DNA of 64,000 bases from Sphingomonas hylomeconis (lineage in GTDB: Bacteria; Pseudomonadota; Alphaproteobacteria; Sphingomonadales; Sphingomonadaceae): NCBI RefSeq assembly GCF_025370105.1, contig NZ_JANQBK010000001.1, forward strand, positions 1-64,000, written 5' to 3'. Positions 9,429-17,966 of the stretch are shown one piece after another. The stretch's first letter is position 1; each line of letters starts with the position of its first letter. A model generated the notes under the pieces. The model was not told the origin of the DNA. It saw only the letters and a program-made list of their open reading frames with translations, and did not search any database. The translations under genes were made by a program, and so were the position numbers.

Positions 9429-12400
9429 TTACGCGCCCGCCGTCACCCGCCCGCTGCGCTCCAGCTTGCCCCAGCCGACCACCACGCCGCGCAGCGCCGC
9501 GCCGAGCGCCTTCAGCACGACGTAATACATCACCTGGCGGTAGCCGATGCGCTGCGGGATCAGCAGCCACAGCAGCCGCCAGCGTTCGCGCCGCTCCAGC
9601 GCGAAGGCGATCACCGCGGCGAGCAGGTCGATCGCGCTGAACACCAGCCAGTAGAGCAGCATCGTCTCGACATCGCCCGAGCTCTGCGCCCAGCCATGCG
9701 CGCGCACCGTCAGCCATGTGCCGATCAGCCCGAGCAGCAGCGCCAGATCGATGATCGGCGAGATCGCGGCGAACAGGATCTGGAACAGGATCGCCTGCGG
9801 CAGGCCCACGCGCGCCAGACCCTTGGGCCGACCCTGCGCCATCACCGAACGATGCTTCCACAGGCATTGCAGCGTGCCGAACGCCCAGCGGTAACGCTGC
9901 TTGGCGAGCGCGCGGAACGTCTCCGGCGCCTCGGTCAGCGCGACGGCATATTGATCGTAATGCACCTGCCAGCCGAGCCGCTGGATCGCGATCGTCAGGT
10001 CCTGGTCCTCGGCCAGCGTGTCGGCCGGATAGCCGCCGGCCTCGGCGATCGCCGCGCGGCGCCACGCGCCGACCGCGCCGGGCACGACGGTGATCGCATC
10101 GAGCCGGGCGAGCGCGCGGCGCTCGAGATTCTGCGCGGTGATATATTCCAGCGCCTGCCAGCGCGTGACGAGATTGACGCGGTTGCCGACCTTCGCGTTG
10201 CCGGCGACCGCGCCGAGTTTGGGCCCGAGCACCGGATCGGCGAACCAGCGCGCCAGCCTGGCGATCGTCGTCGGCTCGAACTGCGTATCGGCGTCGAGCG
10301 CGATGACGATCTCGCCGCTCGCCAGTTCCAGCCCGCGGTTCAGCGCATGCGCCTTGCCGCCATTGGCCAGCGTGAGCAGCCGCACGCGCGGCTCGTCGGC
10401 GAAGGTCTCGCGCACGATCGCCGAGGTGCGGTCGTGCGAGCCGTCGTCGATCACGATCACCTCGAGGCGAACGTCGCTGCTGTCGAGCACGCGGTGCACC
10501 GAACGCTCGATCACGCGTTCCTCGTTATAGGCCGGGATCAGCACGCTGACGAACAGGCTGGGGTCGAGCGGCGGGAAAACCTGTCGCCCCTCGCGCCGCG
10601 CCTGCCACAGCGCCAGACCGGAGAGCAGCAGCGCGCGTGCGATGCCGAGCGAGATGGCGATGCCGAACAGCCAGCCGAGCAGGATCTGCACGTCGCCCAA
10701 AGCGGTGAACAGCCCGAGATCGATCCACGCTGCGACCCGGTCGCTGGCCGAGATCGGCGGCATCACCGCCTGGTGGCTGAGCCCGGCGAGCCGCGACACC
10801 GGCACGAAGGTGAAGCCGCGCGCGCGCAATTCGCGGATGATGATCGGCAGCGCCGCCACGGTCTGCGCGCGGTTGCCGCCGGCATCGTGCAGCAGCACGA
10901 TCTGCGCGCTGCGCGCCGCGTCGCCGGCCATCACCTGCGCCACCGTGCGCTGCACGATCGCCGCGACGCCCGGCCGCTTCCAGTCGTCCGGATCGACGTG
11001 CAGCCCGACCGAGAGATAGCCCAGCGCCTGCGCCTGCGCGACCGGGCTGATCTCGTCGCCGGTGGTTGGCTCGGCATCGCCGAAATAGGGCGCGCGGAAC
11101 AGCCGCAGCGAATGGCCGGTAAAGGCCTGGAACAGCCGCTGGTTGGCGTTGAGTTCCAGCATCGTCTCGCGCTCGGTCGCGTTGGCGAGATTGGGGTGGG
11201 TATAGGTATGGCTGCCCACCTCATGCCCCTCGGCCACTTCGCGCGCGAGCAGGCTGCGCTGCGTCAGCCCGTTCTCGCCGACCATGAAGAAGGTCGCCGG
11301 CACCTTCTCGGCCTTGAGGATGTCGAGGATGCGCGGCGTCCACACGCGGTCCGGCCCGTCGTCGAAGGTTAAGGCGACGAGGCCCGGGCGATAGCCGGTG
11401 CGCTCGATCTGATAGGGCAGGGGCAGCGCGGTGAACGCCACGTCGGCGATGCTGCCGTCCGCTGCCGCCTGCACGCGCCGCGCGCCCGCCACCGGCGTCG
11501 CGCCGATGCGCAGGATCTCGCCCGAACCCTCGATATCGACATTGGTGCCGGCCGAGATCGCCGCGATCGCGCCCGGCTTGGGCAGCGTGCGGTGCGCGCG
11601 GCCGAACATCTGCCACAGCGCCGGATCCTCCGCCCCCAGCCGCCACAGCGCCACCGCGTCCAGCCCGTTGGCGGAGAGCCAGTGCAGCTGGTTGTACGCG
11701 GAGGCCGCGTCGAGCAGCCACACGTCGTGCGTCGTGCCGCCCTCGGCATAGGCGAAATGGCTGTTGCCGCTGGCCTTGTCGTATACCGGCAGCACGCCCG
11801 AATCGTGCGCCGCCAGCCATGCTTCCTCGATCGACGGCGCATCGGTCTCGCCGCCCTTGCGCCAGTCATAGGCATAATTGCCGAACGCCACGACCAGCTT
11901 GCCGCGCGGGATGCCGCGCGACGCCCGCGCGACCTGCTCGATGAACCAGCGCTGCCCAGCGATCGGTCCGGGCGCGCCGCCCTGGTAATGCTCGTCATAG
12001 GCCATCAGGAACAGCCGGTCGCTGACCGCCGCGAACGCCGGCAGGTCCCAGCCCGGATTGCCGACCGGCGCGGCGATCGCCACCACCAGCCCGCGCGCCC
12101 CGAACCGCGCCTTGGCCTCGCGCAGGAACTGGCGGTAGTCGGGCAGCGCCGCATCCGGCAGATCCTCGAAATCGAAAAACACGCCGCCCGCCTGGTTGGC
12201 GCGCAGCATCGCCTCGATCCGTGCCAGCGCCGCGCCGCGTGCGCGCGGATCGGCGAGCAGGGCGGCCATGCCCGGCCCGTCCCAATTGCCGTCCTTGGCG
12301 TTCTGCACCATCGGCAGCAGCTTGGGGCGGTGCGGTGCGGCGCTGATGATCGCCTTGCCCGCGGCATCGGGGAACAATGTCACGGCGTGATCCGCGCCGG

Positions 12401-12779
12401 TGATCGACATCCAGCCCGGGATCAGCCAGTCGAGATCGCCGATATGGCGGCGCAGCGAGGCGGTGCTGGCATCGTCCCACGGCGCGTGGAAGGCGATGGC
12501 GAGCGGCGCTTCCGCCGGCTGCGCGCCGAGCATCCGCCGCGCCACGCGCAGCGCATGGCCGAGCCGCGGCCCGTGCTGCCCCGCGCCCGCCTCGGCGCCC
12601 AGCCCGTGGACCGGCGGCCGCTCGACCGCGAAGGGCAGCGGCTTCTGCGGCAGCACATCGAGGATCGAGCCGACGAACAGCACTGCCGCGAGCAGCACCA
12701 GCGCGACAAACGCCGCCTGGGCCAGGCGGAAGCGGCGGCGGCGGCGGCCGGAGGCGTCGTAGAAAATCGGTTCGGCCAC
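9429..12779 (-). CDS. Membrane fusion: GH18-like domain + NodB polysaccharide deacetylase + GT2 glycosyltransferase
   Basis: A protein of about 1116 residues. A basic N-terminus and one membrane segment (about 19-41) are followed by a GH18-like domain (about 90-400) with FFDFED at 201-206, the equivalent of the D-x-E glycosidase motif. The NodB deacetylase domain follows (about 465-665) with TFDDGP at 471-476 and HTYTH at 524-528. After a membrane segment near 695-725 comes a processive-type GT2 domain with IDDGS (777-781), DAD (829-831), EDQD (924-927) and QRYRW (961-965), and C-terminal membrane segments. Separate deacetylase and GT2 proteins make deacetylated exopolysaccharides (compare PgaB/PgaC), so this single chain may make and trim a secreted glycan. 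The GTG at 12779 is chosen because the open frame continuing further upstream runs antisense through marR and has no family features. Confidence 0.85.
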   Translation of the reverse strand: MAEPIFYDASGRRRRRFRLAQAAFVALVLLAAVLFVGSILDVLPQKPLPFAVERPPVHGLGAEAGAGQHGPRLGHALRVARRMLGAQPAEAPLAIAFHAPWDDASTASLRRHIGDLDWLIPGWMSITGADHAVTLFPDAAGKAIISAAPHRPKLLPMVQNAKDGNWDGPGMAALLADPRARGAALARIEAMLRANQAGGVFFDFEDLPDAALPDYRQFLREAKARFGARGLVVAIAAPVGNPGWDLPAFAAVSDRLFLMAYDEHYQGGAPGPIAGQRWFIEQVARASRGIPRGKLVVAFGNYAYDWRKGGETDAPSIEEAWLAAHDSGVLPVYDKASGNSHFAYAEGGTTHDVWLLDAASAYNQLHWLSANGLDAVALWRLGAEDPALWQMFGRAHRTLPKPGAIAAISAGTNVDIEGSGEILRIGATPVAGARRVQAAADGSIADVAFTALPLPYQIERTGYRPGLVALTFDDGPDRVWTPRILDILKAEKVPATFFMVGENGLTQRSLLAREVAEGHEVGSHTYTHPNLANATERETMLELNANQRLFQAFTGHSLRLFRAPYFGDAEPTTGDEISPVAQAQALGYLSVGLHVDPDDWKRPGVAAIVQRTVAQVMAGDAARSAQIVLLHDAGGNRAQTVAALPIIIRELRARGFTFVPVSRLAGLSHQAVMPPISASDRVAAWIDLGLFTALGDVQILLGWLFGIAISLGIARALLLSGLALWQARREGRQVFPPLDPSLFVSVLIPAYNEERVIERSVHRVLDSSDVRLEVIVIDDGSHDRTSAIVRETFADEPRVRLLTLANGGKAHALNRGLELASGEIVIALDADTQFEPTTIARLARWFADPVLGPKLGAVAGNAKVGNRVNLVTRWQALEYITAQNLERRALARLDAITVVPGAVGAWRRAAIAEAGGYPADTLAEDQDLTIAIQRLGWQVHYDQYAVALTEAPETFRALAKQRYRWAFGTLQCLWKHRSVMAQGRPKGLARVGLPQAILFQILFAAISPIIDLALLLGLIGTWLTVRAHGWAQSSGDVETMLLYWLVFSAIDLLAAVIAFALERRERWRLLWLLIPQRIGYRQVMYYVVLKALGAALRGVVVGWGKLERSGRVTAGA

Positions 12780-13031
12780 GGTGATCGTCTCGGCTGGGGC
12801 GGTGCGCCCGGTGGGTCCTCGCGCCGCCGCTGCGCCCGTCGCCGCGCCGGGGCAAGCAGATTCGCACGGCGCTCGCGGCGATCGGCTGGAACGCGCCGGG
12901 CGGCAGCGCTTGCAGCACGCCGCCTTGCGCACCGGGCGGCGTTTCGCGGGCGAGGTGCGGGACGCCGTGGGCCGTTGAAAACCGGGCCGAGCCGACATGC
13001 CGGAGCCCGCGCGATGTCGAAACAAACGGCC

Positions 13032-13060
13032 TTGCCATGAATGTATGGCAGCCATATAGT
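13032..13060 (+). promoter_or_regulatory. Promoter of the marR-TonB receptor operon with overlapping operator
   Basis: TTGCCA (13032-13037) and TATAGT (13055-13060) are separated by exactly 17 bases, a near-consensus sigma-70 type promoter. An inverted repeat TGCCAT-N6-ATGGCA (13033-13050) overlaps the -35 box, and a further ATGGCA half site lies at 13062-13067 around the predicted start of transcription. This is the expected layout for autorepression by the MarR protein encoded 28 bases downstream. The rest of the 315-base gap (12780-13031) has no gene. Confidence 0.8.
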
Positions 13061-13094
13061 AATGGCAAATAACGATAACGTTCGGGGGAGCGTG

Positions 13095-13589
13095 ATGCAG
13101 GGAGAAGACCGCGATATCGGCGAGATCGCCACGCGGCTCGGCTATCAACTCCGCCGTCTCGACGTGCTCTCGATGGAAATGCTGCATGGCCTGATGGCCG
13201 ATGTCGGCGTGCCGCCCGGACGCGCGACCGCGCTTGTCTATATCGATCTTCATCCCGGCTGCGATCAGGCCGAGCTTGGCCGTGTGCTGGGCATCAATCG
13301 CGCGAGCACGATGGCGGCCGTCAACCGGCTGGTCGCCCTGGGGGCGGTCGAGCGCCGTCCTGGCCGCGATCGCCGCAGCAATGCACTGCATCTGACCGCC
13401 GAGGGCCAGTACCTCCGCCAGCAGGTCACACAGATCACGGCCGACCACGAGGCCAGCATCTTTGGATGCCTGAGCGACACCGAGCGCACGGAACTGTTCC
13501 GTCTGCTGCTCAAGGTCCGCCAGGCCAACACCGCAATCGCACCGCAAATCACCGCAAGCAGACGGGCGATCCTCAGGAGGGTAAAATGA
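13095..13589 (+). CDS. MarR-family transcriptional regulator
   Basis: A 164-residue winged-helix protein: dimerisation helices at the ends, a DNA-recognition segment around QAELGRVLGINRASTMAAVN and a wing with RRPGRDRRSNALHLTAEG, the usual MarR D-x-R-x wing. The ATG at 13095 is chosen because GGGGGAG ends 4 bases upstream and because earlier in-frame ATGs (13041, 13062) lie inside the promoter and operator. It overlaps the receptor gene by four bases (ATGA at 13586). MarR proteins usually release DNA on binding a small phenolic or lipophilic ligand, so the receptor probably imports such a compound (inference). Confidence 0.9.
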   Translation: MQGEDRDIGEIATRLGYQLRRLDVLSMEMLHGLMADVGVPPGRATALVYIDLHPGCDQAELGRVLGINRASTMAAVNRLVALGAVERRPGRDRRSNALHLTAEGQYLRQQVTQITADHEASIFGCLSDTERTELFRLLLKVRQANTAIAPQITASRRAILRRVK

Positions 13590-15886
13590 AGACCATATTG
13601 CTGGGCGGCGGCGTCATCGCCGCATTGCTGTCGACCGGTGTGCAGGCGCAACAGGTGGCGCCACCGGATACAACCACCGCCGTCGCGCCGGACATGCCGA
13701 TCGCCGACGACGGCAACGACATCCTGGTCACCGCGCGCCGCACGTCCGAACGCCTGCAGGACGTGCCCGTCGCGATCACCGCGTTCAGCGGCGCAGCGCT
13801 GGCCGATCGCAACGTCGCCACGCTCGACGAGATCGCCAAATTCACCCCCAACATCCGCTTCGACGGCGCCGCCGCTTTGTCCGGCGGCAATTACAACGCC
13901 ACCGTGTTCGTCCGCGGCGTCGGGCAGAACGACTTCGCGATCTTCAGCGATCCCGGCGTCGGCTTCTATGTCGACGACGTCTATTATGCCCGCTCGATCG
14001 GCGGCGTGATGGACGCGGTCGATATCGACAGCGTGCAGGTGCTGCGCGGGCCGCAGGGCACGTTGTTCGGCAAGAACACGATCGGCGGCGCGGTGCTGAT
14101 CAACACCACCGCACCCGATCTGGACAAGGTGTCCGGCCGGCTCGAGGCCACCTATGGCCGCTTCGATCGCATCGACGTGAAGGGCGCGGTGAACATCCCG
14201 ATCGTCCCCGGTCTCGCCGGCCTGCGCATCTCCGCCGCCAGCCTCAACCGCGACGGGTACGTCAAGCGCCTGCTCGATGGCGACACGCAGGGCGATCGCT
14301 CGGCGCAGATGGTCCGCGCCAAATTGCGCATCCAGCCCGAAGGCAGCGGCCTGACGATCGATATCGGCGGCGATTACACGCGCGCGCGCGAAACCTCCGC
14401 GCCGTCCGATCTGCTCGCCGTCGGCAACAAGCCGGGCATCACCGGCATTCCTTTCCTGGTCAATTACAACCGCTATGTCGCGCCGAGCCGCGGCATCATC
14501 GCGCCCAACGGCCAGCCGACACTCAACCCCAGCTTCATCACCGCCAGCCCGTTCGAAACCTGGGCCGGCGGCCCCAACGACAACGATCTCGATCTGTGGG
14601 GCGCGCAGGCGGTTGTCGCCTATGACATCGGCGGCGCGACGCTCAAGTCGATCTCCGCCTATCGCCACATGAAGGCCTATTTCACTCGCGATGGCGACAA
14701 CACGCCGTTCGTCTTCCGCCAGACCACCAACCGCGACAAGCAATGGCAGTTCAGCCAGGAGCTGCAGCTCACCGGCAAGACGTTCGACGATCGGCTGAGC
14801 TATGTGCTCGGCGGCTTCTACTTCAAGGAAAAGGCCTCCGACATCGCCACCGCCGATCTCGCCATCGGGCTGCAGGCGCCCGCCGCCCCGCCGCCCTTCA
14901 CGCCCGCCGTGTTCATCCGCAACTATACCGACAATCGCAGCCTCGCCGCTTACGGGCAGGTCGATTTCGAGATCGTGCCCCGGCTCAGCGTCACCGCCGG
15001 CGGCCGCTACACCAGCGACAAGAAGACCTTCACCTCGATCAACGTGCGCCAGCGCGACAATGTACAGTTCACCAACGTCACCAGATCGGCCACGTTCGAG
15101 AAGTTCACGCCGCGCCTCGGGCTGAACTTCAAGGCGTCGCGCGATCTTCTGCTCTACGCATCCTGGTCGAAGGGCTTCAAGCAGGGCGGGTTCAACGGCC
15201 GCCCGCTGGTCAGCGAAGACGAGGTCACGCAATACAAGCCCGAGGAGCTCACCACCTACGAAGCCGGCATCAAGGCGCAATGGCTGGACGGCCAGCTGAC
15301 CACCAATCTCGCCGCCTTCCATTCCAAATATGAAGATATCCAGCTGACGGTGAACCAGACGCCGACCAACTTCGTCGCCAATGCCGCCGCCGGCGAGATC
15401 AACGGCTTCGAATTCGAAACCGTCATGCGCCCGGCGCGCTGGCTGTCGTTCAACGCCGCGGTCGGCTATCTCGATGCCAAATACACCTCGGTCGGCCAGG
15501 GCCTCGGGCCCACGCAGATCCTGCCGATCACGCTCGATACCGGCTTCGTCAAGGCGCCGGAATGGACCGTCACCACCGGGCTCGACGTCAGCCACGAATT
15601 CGCCAATGGCAGCGAGGCCGCGCTGCGCGTCGATTACACGCAGTATAGCCGGATCTATCACGACGTGGCCAATTCGCCGATCATCACCGATGACGGCTAT
15701 GGCCTGCTCAACGCCCGGCTGAACTACACGCTGCCGGGCCGGGCGATCACGCTGGCGGTGTTCGGCACCAATCTCACCGATACGCTGTACCTCGTCTCGG
15801 GCAACGTCTCGGGCGCGTTCGGCCTGGCCGAGGCCAGCTATGGCCGCCCGCGCGAATGGGGGGTGAGCGCCAGCGTCAAGTTCTGA
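13586..15886 (+). CDS. TonB-dependent receptor under MarR control
   Basis: A 766-residue outer-membrane receptor. It has a signal peptide (about 1-22, ending VQA-QQ), a TonB box-like region before the plug (NDILVTARR, about 50), a plug domain (about 60-170, with VLRGPQGTLFGKNTIGGA) and a 22-strand barrel ending in VKF with a terminal aromatic residue. GGAGG at 13576-13580 sets the start, and the ATGA overlap couples its translation to marR. Substrate unknown; sphingomonads use many such receptors for aromatics, sugars and siderophores. Confidence 0.92.
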   Translation: MKTILLGGGVIAALLSTGVQAQQVAPPDTTTAVAPDMPIADDGNDILVTARRTSERLQDVPVAITAFSGAALADRNVATLDEIAKFTPNIRFDGAAALSGGNYNATVFVRGVGQNDFAIFSDPGVGFYVDDVYYARSIGGVMDAVDIDSVQVLRGPQGTLFGKNTIGGAVLINTTAPDLDKVSGRLEATYGRFDRIDVKGAVNIPIVPGLAGLRISAASLNRDGYVKRLLDGDTQGDRSAQMVRAKLRIQPEGSGLTIDIGGDYTRARETSAPSDLLAVGNKPGITGIPFLVNYNRYVAPSRGIIAPNGQPTLNPSFITASPFETWAGGPNDNDLDLWGAQAVVAYDIGGATLKSISAYRHMKAYFTRDGDNTPFVFRQTTNRDKQWQFSQELQLTGKTFDDRLSYVLGGFYFKEKASDIATADLAIGLQAPAAPPPFTPAVFIRNYTDNRSLAAYGQVDFEIVPRLSVTAGGRYTSDKKTFTSINVRQRDNVQFTNVTRSATFEKFTPRLGLNFKASRDLLLYASWSKGFKQGGFNGRPLVSEDEVTQYKPEELTTYEAGIKAQWLDGQLTTNLAAFHSKYEDIQLTVNQTPTNFVANAAAGEINGFEFETVMRPARWLSFNAAVGYLDAKYTSVGQGLGPTQILPITLDTGFVKAPEWTVTTGLDVSHEFANGSEAALRVDYTQYSRIYHDVANSPIITDDGYGLLNARLNYTLPGRAITLAVFGTNLTDTLYLVSGNVSGAFGLAEASYGRPREWGVSASVKF

Positions 15887-15949
15887 ACGCCCGTGGCCAT
15901 CGCGGCGCGCGGGGGGCGCGGCGCGGTGGCCATTTGGGTCGGACGCGGG

Positions 15950-17791
15950 CTAGGTGGCGGCATGGCCGGGGGCGGATGGATTGCCCTGTTCCAGCCGTTC
16001 CAGCCGTTCGCGAAGCTCGTCGACCAGCTGGCGCGGCGCAGCTTCGGGGCGCTGGGCGCGCGTCGCGGCGCGCAGTGCCTGCGCGATCGGGCCGGCGGCC
16101 GCGGCGAGCGCCTGCAGCTCGGACCGGGGGAAGCGGGACTGGTCGTCGCGCGGCATCAGGATCAGCCATCCCGCCATCCCGTCTTCATCCTCGAGATGGA
16201 GCACATGGCCGCCCAGCGCCCGCGCACCGTCCGAGCCGGCGGACGCCGCGGCCAGCACATCGTCCGATTCCAGGCTGCGTCGGGCGAGCAGCGACCGCCC
16301 CGTCGGGGTGCGCGCGAACACCGCGCCGGCCGAGGCGTGCAGCGCGCGCAGCGCGACGTCGAGCACACGGGCGGCGAGTTCGGGCGCGTCGCACCGGTCA
16401 CGCCACAGCGTCAGGCGCACGGGCAGACGCTCGAGATCGACGCTCGCCGGCGTGAAGCGCCGCTTGGACCATTGCAGCACGGCGCGCTGCGTCGGCACGA
16501 ACACGCTGGTCGCGACGATCGCGCCGAGCGCGAGCCCGAGCATGGCGTTGCCCGGGCCCATCAACGTCGCCAGCAATTGCTTCGCGACGTCCGACAGCAA
16601 GGTCCACAGCAGCACGATCCCGCTGGTCACCGCGGTATAAGCCACCGAGCGCGAGATGATCTGGTCGACGTCCCACAGGCGATAGCGGATCACCGAGACG
16701 AGCAGCCCCAGCGGCATGATCGCGAAGCCGAGGTTGAACAGGCACACCGTCGCCAGCAGCCAGGCGCCGCGAGGCGTTGCGGACCATTGGTCGTACGCCG
16801 CCAGCGACATGGCCAGCGCCACGCCGACGGCCAGGAAGCCTGCGGCAAAGCCCAGCGCGGCCCATTTGATCTGCTGGCGCGCATGGCCCGGCTCGAGCCG
16901 GCGGTAGCGGATCACCTGCGCCGCCAGCAGCAGCAACGGCACGCCGACGCCGATCAGCAGCGAGGTCGTCTCGTCGACGCTGTCGAGCATCAGCACGATG
17001 CCGAGCACGGGGGCGACGAGCAGCGACCAGCGCAGCACGCGCGGCGTGAACCGGCCGTCGGGAAAGGCGGCCAGCGCGATCGCCAGCATCGTCCACCACA
17101 GGCCGGTCAGCGCGTCGATCACCCAGTCGAGGCCGATCGACATCCACATCAGCAGCGGGGGGTCGACGCAGGCGGCGATCGCCAGGAAGCCCAGGCCGAG
17201 CAGCAGCGCCTCCGGGTCGCGCGGGCGGCGATGCAGCAGCACGAAGCTCGAGCCGAGCAGCGATAGCGAACAGAGCAGGGTGAAGAACAGCCGCACCCCC
17301 ATCCGGATGTTGAGCGGGACCGCGTTGCGCGGCGGGATGCTCGCCGCGCGCGCCGAGCGGCTGGCGCGCAGCGTGATCTCGCGCCCGTCGGGCTTGCGCA
17401 GGCGCAGCGCGACCCGGTCGCCGGGCGCCGCGATGATCGCCCGCGCCAGCGTCGCGGCGCTGGCCCCCGGCGCATAGCGTCGCCCGGCGATCGCGACGAT
17501 CCGATCGCCGCGCGCGACGCCGGCCGCGACGATATCGGCGCGCAGCGGCGCGACGACCGGGCGGGCATCGTCGTCGAATTCGATTTCGATCCCGATCGCG
17601 TGCAATGCGGGATTGATCCGATAGGCATCGAACAGCACGAAGGCGAACCCGGCGAGCTGGATCGCCGCGACCAGCAGCAGCAGCGCCAGCCACACGCGGC
17701 GGAGCGTCCGTGGCACGCCGCGCTCCAGCGCGGGCAGTTGCGCGGGCGGCGACCACCCCCGCCAAAGCATGCCCTGCGTCCCCACCTGCAA
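15950..17791 (-). CDS. Multi-pass membrane protein with N-terminal PDZ-like and C-terminal GAF-like domains
   Basis: A 613-residue protein. A first membrane helix (about 34-54) is followed by a PDZ-like periplasmic segment (about 75-145, with VARGDRIVAIAGRRY). About eight membrane helices follow (about 165-430), ending in the pattern RYRLWDVDQIISRSVAYTAV. That pattern is known from membrane sensor regions of some bacterial kinases and cyclases. The C-terminus (about 455-580) resembles a GAF fold, then a short coiled coil (LVDELRERLERLEQ). No kinase, cyclase or phosphodiesterase motif is present, so it may be a sensor lacking its own output domain. It is convergent with the TonB receptor. Confidence 0.75.
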   Translation of the reverse strand: MQVGTQGMLWRGWSPPAQLPALERGVPRTLRRVWLALLLLVAAIQLAGFAFVLFDAYRINPALHAIGIEIEFDDDARPVVAPLRADIVAAGVARGDRIVAIAGRRYAPGASAATLARAIIAAPGDRVALRLRKPDGREITLRASRSARAASIPPRNAVPLNIRMGVRLFFTLLCSLSLLGSSFVLLHRRPRDPEALLLGLGFLAIAACVDPPLLMWMSIGLDWVIDALTGLWWTMLAIALAAFPDGRFTPRVLRWSLLVAPVLGIVLMLDSVDETTSLLIGVGVPLLLLAAQVIRYRRLEPGHARQQIKWAALGFAAGFLAVGVALAMSLAAYDQWSATPRGAWLLATVCLFNLGFAIMPLGLLVSVIRYRLWDVDQIISRSVAYTAVTSGIVLLWTLLSDVAKQLLATLMGPGNAMLGLALGAIVATSVFVPTQRAVLQWSKRRFTPASVDLERLPVRLTLWRDRCDAPELAARVLDVALRALHASAGAVFARTPTGRSLLARRSLESDDVLAAASAGSDGARALGGHVLHLEDEDGMAGWLILMPRDDQSRFPRSELQALAAAAGPIAQALRAATRAQRPEAAPRQLVDELRERLERLEQGNPSAPGHAAT

Positions 17792-17966
17792 GCCTCCGAA
17801 CTGTCGGATCGTTACCCTTGCGTATCATAAGCGGCGGGTGAAGTGAACGTCGGCGAACCGCGCGCGAACCGCCCGTGCCGGTACGCCCGGCGCCGGATCA
17901 GGGGACGGGCAGGGGGGCGACGCGGATGGCTTGCAAAGTTGGAAATCTCTTGAGAACAAAGCGGGA

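Noticed and set aside
9312..11372. 686-codon plus-strand open frame
   Set aside because: Antisense to the deacetylase-glycosyltransferase gene; no family features.
13041..13094. Earlier ATG starts for marR
   Set aside because: They lie in the operator and promoter or before the predicted transcription start; the Shine-Dalgarno site fits 13095.
12780..13547. N-terminal extension of the three-domain enzyme upstream of GTG 12779
   Set aside because: It would run antisense through the marR gene and promoter and has no family-like sequence.
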